Shown here: positions 38,270-47,724 of the stretch, piece by piece
Position numbering within the stretch: the stretch's first letter is position 1
Layout of the letters: each line of letters opens with the position of its first letter
NCBI RefSeq assembly: GCF_037975245.1
Contig: NC_092563.1
Span: forward strand, 11,189,001 to 11,253,000
Length of the DNA stretch: 64,000 nucleotides
Reading direction: 5' to 3'
Origin: Apostichopus japonicus
Taxonomy: Eukaryota > Echinodermata > Holothuroidea > Aspidochirotida > Stichopodidae
Made by a program: the position numbers and the translations under genes
The notes under the pieces: model-generated
What the model saw: the letters and a program-made list of their open reading frames with translations, nothing else
Told to the model about the DNA's origin: nothing
Databases searched by the model: none

Positions 38270-39117
38270 AAGTGAGTTTATATGTGTCATTTTTGTTTTC
38301 AGCAGCAGTGAAGAAAATCTTGAGTTGTGGGGACGGGGTTGTGCATTTGACTCATGGATCGGCCAACTTTTCAATGCAACATCCCATCAACGAGAATTCT
38401 TGCTTTAATTTACATTGAATTCTGGTCATTTAAAAAATTTACTACAAATATATGTTGATGTAAGATGTGTTGTTTCAGATGCAGTTGTAAAGCAGCATTC
38501 AGCATTGATTTAAAGTTTATTCACCATATGACTTTATTGACCAGTTCATTGTCACTTTCTATCATCCAATTTCCCAATTGATGGGACCTGGATTTGCAAC
38601 AGTAATGCGCATGTGTTCAGTATAAAATGAAAGAAGGTGAAGGCAAAGGAAATATTTCGTTTATCACGGAAAAAAGGTAAATGTGTGAAAATGTGAATAA
38701 TGTAGCTTAACCAATTGTGATCATAATATGGGACCCCAGCTGATACTCATAGCTAGTGTTACAGTTGGCACAGTAATTATCAGAAAGCTGTGACACGTTG
38801 AACTAAGAGTCAGACAGGTGAAAATTTGCAGTAATTTTAAAAAATGTTAAATTTAATTTTTTTAATGTTTTAAATTTTAAATTATTATTATTTTTTTAAA
38901 TTTGCAATTAGAAAAAACTTGCCACGTGCCACCTGTAACACATGTTACTGTGTTACGAGCACAGTACAGAAGTAACTGATGCACGGTTGTGGAACATGAA
39001 AAGTTGTAACTGTTCAAGCTATGAGTATCGGGTAATCAATTATTGGCTTCATTTTATTGCTTGTGTAGAATGCAATCTTTTATGTAATGTTTTTTGTAAT
39101 GTGTTTCGTATTAACAG
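38270..39117 (+). other. Putative intron and AT-rich spacer between exons B and C
   Basis: Starts near GTGAGT and ends in TTTCGTATTAACAG. It includes a second acceptor-like TTTTGTTTTCAG near 38302 followed by a frame open to 38408 (residues CAFDSWIGQLFNATSHQREF near its end), which might be an extra exon. It also holds the AT-rich tract at 38832-38909. None of the possible joins from exon B gives a clean in-frame connection to exon C. Confidence 0.3.
38832..38909. repeat. AT-rich low-complexity tract
   Basis: Nearly pure A and T over about 78 bp, mostly TTTAAATTT-type motifs, inside the putative second intron. Confidence 0.7.
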
Positions 39118-39216
39118 AAGCTGTACGGAGGAACTGCACAATCGAATTCATCTGATATTCAGGCGGCGGTGGTGAGATTTCTGAAGGGTGCATCTGGTTG
39201 TGAGGGAGGGCGATAA
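39118..39216 (+). CDS. DUF4806-like gene, probable terminal exon C
   Basis: Thirty-two codons from an acceptor (ATTAACAG) to TAA at 39214-39216. The translation contains NSSDIQAAVVRFLKGASG and ends in EGGR. This resembles the C-terminal tail usual after the DUF4806 core: an acidic or serine-rich turn, E/D-I..A(V/I)..(W/F)L, then A followed by a basic end. An AATAAA lies 101 bp downstream of the stop. The phase needed (0 or unknown) does not fit the visible exon B donors, so either an intermediate exon or a damaging mutation separates them. The link to exons A and B rests on order, strand and family resemblance. Confidence 0.4.
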   Translation, partial: KLYGGTAQSNSSDIQAAVVRFLKGASGCEGGR

Positions 39217-39660
39217 TCTCGGACTACACCACAATCAGTTGACGAGTGAATTTCTTTAGTGCTGTTGGAATATTTAACGCTGGAACTCATTTTCTCGCTT
39301 TGTAATTTATAGGCGTAATAAAAAGGTAGCAACTAATTTCACTGTGTTAGTCATTATTTCTTCATATGTAACCGCATGTGTAATTCAGTAAAATCTGCAG
39401 GTAGACCAATAGTTCTGTTCTAGTACTGTAGTACACCCCAAACAAGCTGGCACTCATGCTGGCTTTCCCTTGACAATGTGCTGGGACGAAACCAGATATT
39501 TGACGGACAGTTTCCTGCCGGAACACAGATATTTGGTTAGCAATTCATGTGAAGATCTCTGCCTAGTGGGTTGCTGGCGGAATACCAGATTTGGGCTAGC
39601 AGGTCGCCAGAACACTGGATATTAGCTAGCGGATAGCCAGTGGCTCTCTCTGACAGAAAT
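39217..39660. other. Transition from gene 3' end to GC-rich right subterminal zone
   Basis: AT-rich up to about 39450, with the AATAAA near 39317, then increasingly GC-rich. From 39560 on, degenerate units related to the CTGGCGG repeat appear, such as TTGCTGGCGGAATACC and CGCCAGAACACTGG. No gene is seen. Confidence 0.5.
39317..39322 (+). other. Possible polyadenylation signal AATAAA
   Basis: Canonical hexamer about 100 bp after the stop codon of putative exon C. Hexamers of this kind are expected by chance in AT-rich DNA, so support is weak. Confidence 0.3.
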
Positions 39661-40045
39661 TCAGCGGAACACTGGCGGTACTCCGGTGGTAAGCTTGCGT
39701 TTCTCCGGCAGTCTGCTGGTAGTACACCGGCGGTACACAGGCGTTTCTTCGGCGGTCTGCTGGTGGAACACTGGCAGTACACCAGCGGTACGCTGGCGTT
39801 TATTCGGCGGTACGCTGGCGTTTCTTTGGCGGTCTACTGGTGGAACACCGGCGGTACGCTGGAGTTTCTTCGGCGGTCTGCCGGTGGAACACTGGCTGTA
39901 CACCGGCGGAACGCCGGCGTTTCTTTGTCAGTTTACTGGTGGAACACTGGCGGTACACCGGCGGTACGCTGGCGTTTCTTCGGCGGTCTGCTTGTGGAAC
40001 ACTGGCGGTATACCGGCGGTACGCTGGCGTTTCTCCGGCGGTCTT
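39661..40045. repeat. 55-bp minisatellite built from 11-bp subunits, right subterminal
   Basis: The phrase GGCGTTTCTTCGGCGGTCTG recurs with 55-bp spacing, with shorter units of 44 and 22 bp among them. The unit divides into five 11-mers such as CTGGCGGTACA, CCGGCGGTACG, CTGGCGTTTCT, TCGGCGGTCTG and CTGGTGGAACA. All frames crossing it, on both strands, are compositional artefacts of this periodicity. The left end of the element has the same CTGGCGGT motif but not the 55-bp order. Confidence 0.85.
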
Positions 40046-40057
40046 CCGGCGTAGTCG

Positions 40058-40072
40058 CCGGCGGACCGCCGG
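40058..40072. repeat. GC palindrome CCGGCGG-A-CCGCCGG
   Basis: Perfect 7-bp arms around one base. It lies where the 11-bp motif switches from the + strand orientation (39.66-40.05 kb) to the inverted orientation of the right terminus (40.08-40.18 kb), so it may mark the turning point of a foldback end. Confidence 0.6.
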
Positions 40073-40147
40073 ATTAAAGCCGGCCAAATCTCTGGCGTTC
40101 CGCCGGCTTTCCCCGCCGGTGGACCGCCAGTGGTGCAGCTAGCGGGC

Positions 40148-40181
40148 CGCCGGTGGACCGCTAGCATGATGTTATCTGGGA
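40148..40181 (-). repeat. Right terminal inverted repeat of the 5.74-kb element
   Basis: Reverse complement begins TCCCAG and contains ATCA and GCGGTCC at the same offsets as the left end (24 of 34 matches). Host satellite resumes at 40182 with TGCCTCCATGAGATATCGCG. Confidence 0.75.
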
Positions 40182-43100
40182 TGCCTCCATGAGATATCGC
40201 GTTTAAAAATGTCACTCACTATTTCGACCCTGCTGACCTTTGACCTCTACCAAAAACAATGGGCTACAGTTAAGTCGTAGGTCCCCCCGGCATACCAACT
40301 ATGGAGTTGTTGCGACCTTGCCTCCTTGAGATTTCGCGTTTACAAAGGTCTCTCACCATTTCGAACCTGCTGACCACAGATGACCTTTGACCTCTACCAA
40401 AAGCAATGGGCTACCGGCAGGTCGGTCGTAGGTCCGGTAGGTCGTAGGTCCCCCCTGCACACCAACTATGGAGTTGTTGCGACCTTGCTTCCATGAGATA
40501 TCGCGCTTAAAAAGGTCACTCCCAATTTCGACCATGGTGACCACAGATGACCTTTGACCTCTACCAAAAGCAATGGGCTACCGGTAAGTCGTAAGGCCCC
40601 CCTGCACACCAACTATGGAGTTGTTCCGAGCTCGCCTCCTTGAGATATCACGTTTACAATTGTCACTCACCATTTCAACCCTGCTGACCACAGATGACCT
40701 TTGACCTCTACCAAAAAACAATGGGCTACAGTTAAGTCGAAAGTCCCCCCTGCACACCAACTATGGAGTTGTTGCGACCTTGCCTCCTTGAGATATCGCG
40801 TTTACAAAGGTCTCTCACCATTTCGAACCTGCTGACCCCAGATGACCTTTGACTTCTACCAAAAACAATGGGCTACAGTTAAGGCGTAGGTCCCCCCTGC
40901 ACACCATCAATGGAGTTGTTCCGAGCTCGCCTCCTTGAGATATCACGTTTACAGATGTCACTCACCATTTCGACCCTGCTGACCAAAGATGACCTTTGAC
41001 CTCTACCAAAAACAATGGGCTACCGGTAAGTCGTAGGTCCCACTGTACACCATCAATGGAGTTGTTCCGAGCTCGCCTCCTTGAGATATCACGTTTACAG
41101 ATGTCACTCACCATTTCGACCCTGCTGACCACAGATGACCTTTGACCTCTACCAAAAACAATGGGCTACAGGTAAGTCGTAGGTCCCCTCTGCACACCAA
41201 ATATGGAATTGTTGCGACCTTGCATCCATGAGATATCGCGTTTACAAATGTCACTCACCATTTCGACCCTGCTGACCACAGATGACCTTTGACCTCTACC
41301 AAAAACAATGGGCTACCGGTAAGTCGAAAGTTCCCCCTGCACACCAACTAAGGAGTTGTTGCGACCTTGCCTCCTTGAGACATCGCCTTTACAAAGGACT
41401 GTCACCATTTCGACCATGGTGACCCCAGATGACCTTTGACCTCTACCAAAAACGATGGGCTACCGGTAAGTCGTAGGTCCCCCCTGCACACCAAATATGG
41501 AGTTGTTGCGACCTTGCCTCCATGAGATATCACGTTTACAGATGTCACTCACCATTTCGACCCTGCTGACCAAAGATGACCTTTGACCTCTACCAAAAAC
41601 AATGGGCTACCGGTAAGTCGTAGGTCCCCCCTGTACACCATCAATGGAGTTGTTCCGAGCTCGCCTCCTTGAGATATCACGTTTACAGATGTCACTCACC
41701 ATTTCGACCCTGCTGACCACAGATGACCTTTGACTTCTACCAAAAACAATGGGCTACAGGTAAGTCGTAGGTCCCCTCTGCACACCAAATATGGAATTGT
41801 TGCGACCTTGCATCCATGAGATATCGCGTTTACAAATGTCACTCACCATTTCGACCCTGCTGACCACAGATGACCTTTGACCTCTACCAAAAACAATGGG
41901 CTACCGGTAAGTCGAAAGTTCCCCCTGCACACCAACTAAGGAGTTGTTGCGACCTTGCCTCCTTGAGACATCGCCTTTACAAAGGACTGTCACCATTTCG
42001 ACTATGGTGACCCCAGATGACCTTTGACCTCTACCAAAAACGATGGGCTACCGGTAAGTCGTAGGTCCCCCCTGCACACCAAATATGGAGTTGTTGCGAC
42101 GTTGCCTCCATGAGATATCGCGTTTACAAATGTCACTAACCATTTCGACCATGCTGACCACAGATGACCTTTGACCTCTACCAAAAACAATGGGCTACAG
42201 GTAAGTCGAAAGTCCCCCCTGCACACCAACTATGGAGTTGTTGCGACCTTGCCTCCATGAGATATCGCGTTTACAAAGGCCTCTCACCATTTCGAACCTG
42301 CTGACCACAGATGACCTTTGACCTCTACCAAAAGTAATGGGCTACCGGCAGGTCGGTCGTAGGTTCGGTAGGTCGTAGGTCCTTCCTGCACACCAACTAT
42401 GGAGTTGTTGCGACCTTGCTTCCATGAGATATCGCGCTTAAAAAGGTCACTCCCAATTTCGACCATGGTGACCCCAGATGACCTTTGACCTCTACCAAAA
42501 GCAATGGGCTACAGTTAAGTCGTAGGCCCCCCTGCACACCAACTATGGAGTTGTTCCGAGCTCGCCTCCTTGTGATATCACGTTTACAATTGTCACTCAC
42601 CATTTCGACCCTGCTGACCACAGATGACCTTTGACCTCTACCAAAAACAATGGGCTACAGGTAAGTCGTAGGTCCCCCCGGCACACCAACTATGGAGTTG
42701 TTGCGACCTTGCCTCCATGAGATATCGCGTTTACAAAGGTCTCTCACCATTTCGAACCTGCTGACCACAGATGACCTTTGACCTCTACCAAAAGCAATGG
42801 GCTACCGGCAGGTCGGTCGTAGGTCCGGTAGGTCGTAGGTCCCCCCTGCACACCAACTATGGAGTTGTTGCGACCTTGCCTCCTTGAGATATCGCGTTAA
42901 CAAAGGTCTCTCACCATTTCGAACCTGCTGACCACAGATGAACTTTGACCTCTACCAAAGCAATGGGCTACAGTTAAGTCGTAAGGCCCCCCTGCACACC
43001 AACTATGGAGTTGTTCCGAGCTCGCCTCCTTGAGATATCACGTTTACAATTGTCACCCACCATTTCGACCCTGCTGACCACAGATGACCTTTGACCTCTA

Positions 43101-44045
43101 TCAAAAACAATGGGCTACAGGTTAGTCGTAGGTTTCCCCTGTATTCCAACAATGGAGTTGTTCCGAGCTCGCCTCCATGAGATATCGCGTTTACAAATGT
43201 CACTCACCATTTCGACCCTGCTGACCACAGATGACCTTTGACCTCTACCAAAAACAATGGGCTACAGGTAAGTCGTAGGTCCCCCGGCACACCAACTATG
43301 GAGTTGTTGCGACCTTGCCTCCTTGAGATATCGCCTTTACAAAGGTCTCTCACCATTTCGAACCTGCTGACCCCAGATGACCTTTGACCTCTACCAAAAG
43401 CAATGGGCTACCGGTAGGTCAGTCGTAGGTCCGGTAGGTCGTAGGTCCCCCCTGCACAACAACTATGGAGTTGTTGCGACCTTGCCTCCTTGAGATATCG
43501 CGTTTACAAAGGTCTCTCACCATTTCGAACCTGCTGACCACAGATGACCTTTGACCTCTACTAAAAGCAATGGGCTACCGGTAGGTCGGTCGTAGGTCCG
43601 GTAGGTCGTAGGTCCCCCCTGCACACCAACTATGGAGTTGTTGCGACCTTACTTCCATGAGATATCGCGCTTAAAAAGGTCACTCCTCATTTCGACCATG
43701 GTGACCCCAGATGACCTTTGACCTCTACCAAGAGCAATGGGCTACAGGTAAGTCTTAAGGCCCCCCCTGCACACCAACTATGGAGTTGTTCCGAGCTCGC
43801 CTCCTTGAGATATCGCGTTTACAAATGTCACTCACCATTTCGACCCTGCTGACCACAGATGACCTTTGACCTCTCCCAAAAAACAATGGGTTACAGGTAA
43901 GTCGTAGGTCCCCCGGCACACCAACTATGGAGTTGTTGCGACCTTGCCTCCATGAGATATCGCGTTTACAAATGTTACTCACCATTTCGACCCTGCTGAC
44001 CACAGATGACCTTTGACCTCTACCAAAAACAATGGGCTACAGGTA
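40182..44045. repeat. 147-bp satellite array, right arm (about 26 monomers)
   Basis: Same family, orientation and phase as the left arm. The order of variants at 40.26-41.5 kb follows that at 33.3-34.4 kb; for example GGCATACCAAC occurs at 33365 and 40289, and AAACGATGGGC occurs in both. The first full monomer has lost 10 bp between two TGACC repeats near 40236 yet still ends TGACCTTTGACCT. The array stops inside a monomer at CTACAGGTA, where the 22-bp array begins. Confidence 0.97.
40416..43599. repeat. Long-form (167-bp) monomers, right arm (five copies)
   Basis: The 20-bp internal duplication recurs at 40416-40435, 42347-42366, 42807-42826, 43413-43432 and 43580-43599. The last two are in consecutive monomers. 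The extra copy reads GGCAGGTCGGTCGTAGGTCC or GGTAGGTCGGTCGTAGGTCC, and the following standard copy often reads GGTAGGTCG, losing the GGTAAGT donor-like motif. Confidence 0.8.
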
Positions 44046-46667
44046 CCGATCGATCGAATGTGCAGTAGCGATCAATCGAATGTTCAGTAGCGATCAATCG
44101 GTACCGAACAATGGAATGTGCGCTACCGAACAATCGAATGTGCGGTACCGATCAATCTAAAGTGCGATACCGAACAATCGAATGTGTTGTACCGATCGAT
44201 CGAATGTGCGGTACCGATCGATCGAATGTGCGGTACCGAACAATCGAATGTGACGTACCGAAAAATCGAATGTGCGGTACCGATCAATCGAATGTGCGAT
44301 ACCGATAAAATGAATATGCGGTACCGATCGATCGAATGTGCGGTACCGAACAATCGAATGTTCGGTACCGATCAATCGAATGTGCGGTACCGATCAATCA
44401 AATGTGCAGTACCGAACAATGAAATGTGCCGTACCGAACAATCGAATGTGCGATACCGAACAATCGAATGTGCCGTACCGATAAATTAAATGTGCGGTAC
44501 CGATCAATCGAATGTGCGGTACCGATCGATCGAATGTGCGGTACCGATCAATCGAATGTTCAGTAGCGATCAATCGGTACCGAACAATGGAATGTGCGCT
44601 ACCGAACAATCGAATGTGCGGTACCGAACAATCGAAAGTGCGATACTGAACAATCGAATTTGCGGTACCGATCGATCGAATTTGCGGTACCGATCAATCG
44701 AATATGCGGTACCGAACAATCGAATTTGCCGTACCGAAAAATCGAATGTGTGGTACCGATCAATCGGATGTGCGATACCGATAAATTGGATGTGCGGTAC
44801 CGATCAATCGAATGTGCGGTTTCGATCAATCGAATATGCGGTACCGATAAATCGAATGTGCGGAACCGATCAATGAATTGTGCGACACCGAAGAATCGGA
44901 TGTGCGGTACCGATCAATCGAATGTGCGGTACTGAATAATCAAATGTGTCGTATCGAACAAACGAATGCGCGGTACTCATCAATCGAATAACCGATCAAT
45001 GAATTGTGCGACACCGTTCAATCGAATGTGCGGTACCGATCAATCGAATGTGCAATACCGAACAATCGAATCTGCCGTACCGTTAAAATGATAGTGCGGT
45101 ACCGATCGATCGAAAGTGCGGTACCGATCAATCGAATGTTCAGCAGCGATCAATCGGTGCCGAACAATGGAATGTGCCGTACCGAACAATCGAATGTGCG
45201 ATACCGAACAATCGAATGTGCCGTACCGAACAAACGAATGTTCGGTACCGATCAATCGAATGTGCGATACCGATAAATATGAATATGTAGTACCGATCGA
45301 TCGAATGTGCGGTACCGATCAATCGAATGTGCGGTTTCGATCAATCGAATGTGCGGTACCGATCAATAGAATGTGCGATACCGAACAATCAAATCTCCGG
45401 TACCGATAAAATGGATGTGCGGTACCGATCGATCGAATGTGCGGTACCGATCAATCGAATGTGCGGTACCGAACAATCGAATGTGCGGTACCGATAAATC
45501 GAAAGTGAGGTACCGATCAATCGAATGTTCAGCAGCGATCAATCGGTGCCGAACAATGGAATGTGCCGTACCGAACAATCGAATGTGCGATACCGAACAA
45601 TCGAATGTGCCGTACCGATAAATTAAATGTGCGGTAACGATCGATCGAATATGCGGTTCCGATCAATCGAATGTGCGGTACCGAACAATCGAATGTGCCG
45701 TACCGAACAAACGAATGTGCGGTACCGATCAATCGAATGTGCGATACCGATAAAAATGAATATGTAGTACCGATCGATCGAATGTGCGGTACCGATCAAT
45801 CGAATGTGCGGTTTCGATCAATCGAATGTGCGGTACAGATAAATCGAATGTGCGATACCGATAAATCGAATGTTCGATAGCGAGAAATCGAATGTGCGGT
45901 ACCGATAAATCGAATGTGCGGTACCGATCAATCGAATAGGTGGTTTCGATCAATCGAATGTGCAGTACCGATAAATGGAATGTGCGGTACCGATCAATAA
46001 ATTGTGCGATACCGAAGAATCGGATGTGCGGTACCGATCAATAGAATGTTCGATCCCGATCAATCGAATGTGCGGTACCGATAAATCGAAAGTGTGGTAC
46101 TGATTAATCGAATGTGCGGTACCGATCAATCGAATGTTCGATCCCGATCAATAGAATGTTCGGTACCGATCAATCGAATGTGCCGTACCGAACAATCGAA
46201 TGTGCGGTACCGAACAATCGAATGTCCGGTACCGAAGAAAATTAATGTGCGGTACCGATCAATCGAATGTGCGTTACCGAACAATAGAATCTCCGGTACC
46301 GATAAAATGGATGAGCGGTACCGATCGATCGAATGTGCGGTACCGATCAATCGAATATGCGGTACCGAACAATCGAATGTGCGGTACGGTTCAATCGAAT
46401 GTGCGATACCGATCAATAGAATGTTCGGTACCGATCAATCGAATGTTCGGTACCGATCAATCGAATATTCGGTACCGATATATCGAATGTTCGGCACCGA
46501 ACAATCGAATATGCGGTACCGATCAATCGAATGTGCGGTACCGATCAATGGAAAGTGCGTTACCGATCAATCGAAAGTCGGTACCGATAAATCGAATGTG
46601 CGGCAAAGATAAATGGAATGTGCGGTACCAATAGATACAATGTTGGGTACCGATAAACGAATGTGCG
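44046..46667. repeat. Proximal, diverged part of the 22-bp array
   Basis: Units here vary more than further right, with truncated units such as GATCAATCGGTACCGAACAATGG (44091, 44571, and again near 45149 and 45539 as CGGTGCCG). Local register exists at about 390 bp (45121-45240 against 45511-45630). Part of it, from about 45740 to 46640, recurs near 55.63-56.5 kb. Confidence 0.8.
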
Positions 46668-47650
46668 GTACCGATCGTTCGAATGTGAGGTACCTAACAA
46701 TCGAATGTGCCGTACCGAACAAACGAATGTGCGGTACCGATCAATCGAATGTGCGATACCGATAAAAATGAATATGCGGTACCGATCGATCGAATGTGCG
46801 GTACCGATCAATCGAATGTGCGGTACCGATAAATGGAATGTGCGGTATCGATTAATGAATTGTGCGATACCGAACAATCGGGTGTGCGGTACCGATCAAT
46901 TGAATGTGCGGTACTGAATAATCGAATGTGCGGTACCGAACAAACGAATGTGCGGTACCGATCAATTGAATATGAGATACCGAACAATGGAATGTGCGGT
47001 ACCGATAAAATTAATGTGCGGAACCGATCAATGGAATGTGCGGTACCGATCAATCGAATGTTCGGTACCGATAAATAGAATGTGCGGCACCGATAAATCG
47101 AATGTGCGGTACCAATAAATAGAATGTTCGGTACCGATAAACGAATGTGCGGTACCGATCAATCGAATGTGCGGTACCGATAAATCGAAAGTGTGGTACT
47201 GATTAATCGAATGTGCGGTACCGATCAATCGAATGTTCGATCCCGATCAATAGAATGTTCGGTACCGATCAATCGAATGTGCCGTACCGAACAATCGAAT
47301 GTGCGGTACCGAACAATCGAATGTCCGGTACCGAAGAAAATTAATGTGCGGTACCGATCATTCGAATGTGCGATACCGAACAATAGAATCTCCGGTACCG
47401 ATAAAATGGATGAGATGTACCGATCGATCGAATATGCGGTACCGATCAATCGAATATGCGGTACCGAACAATCGAATGTGCGGTACCGATCAATCGAATG
47501 TGCGGTACCGATCAATCGAATGTGCGGTACCGATCAATCGAATGTGCGGTACCGATCAATCGAATGTTCGGTACCGATAAATCGAATGTGCGGCACCAAT
47601 AAATCGAATGTGCGGTACCAATAAATAGAATGTTCGGTACCGATCAATCG
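46668..47650. repeat. Minisatellite module M, copy 1
   Basis: Starts at CGATCGTTCGAATGTGAGG and contains the private marker TACCTAAC at 46691. The same roughly 1-kb ordered set of variant units recurs with TACCTAAC at 47748, 50367, 52128, 56574, 59479 and 62384. Each module includes one 23-bp unit (GATAAAAATGAATATGCGG). Confidence 0.85.
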
Positions 47651-47724
47651 AATATGCGGTACCGAACAATCGAATGTGCGGTACGGTTCAATCGAATGTG
47701 CGATACCGATCAATAGAATGTTCG

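Larger units (their letters stand above)
34444..40181. mobile_element. 5.74-kb TIR element inserted in the satellite, carrying a DUF4806-like gene fragment
   Basis: The element begins TCCCAG and ends CTGGGA. Its terminal 34 bp are inverted repeats matching at 24 of 34 positions without gaps. The left satellite stops at GTTGCGACCT and the right resumes at TGCCTCC; joined, they recreate the normal monomer exactly, so no target-site duplication longer than 1 bp is visible. Both subterminal zones consist of GC-rich tandem repeats around CTGGCGGT, while the interior (34.7-39.5 kb) is AT-rich and unique. I see no transposase. The interior frames are short apart from the DUF4806-like exons, so the element is probably non-autonomous, perhaps with a captured gene. 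The superfamily is not assigned. Insertion without duplication is reported for Spy elements (PIF/Harbinger-related), and long tandem-repeat ends recall foldback elements. Confidence 0.75.

Noticed and set aside
36823-38374. Minus-strand frames of 61-86 codons opposite the DUF4806-like exons and upstream.
   Set aside because: Low-complexity Leu/Ser-rich translations typical of the complement of AT-rich DNA; the + strand carries the better signal.
34444-40181. Helitron as an explanation for insertion without duplication.
   Set aside because: Helitrons lack terminal inverted repeats, end CTRR and insert between A and T. Here the ends are inverted repeats and the flanks are T and T in either reading.
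39537-40215. Overlapping frames on both strands (up to 145 codons) in the right subterminal zone.
   Set aside because: They translate the 11/55-bp GC-rich repeat in every frame, with low-complexity products and no known domain.
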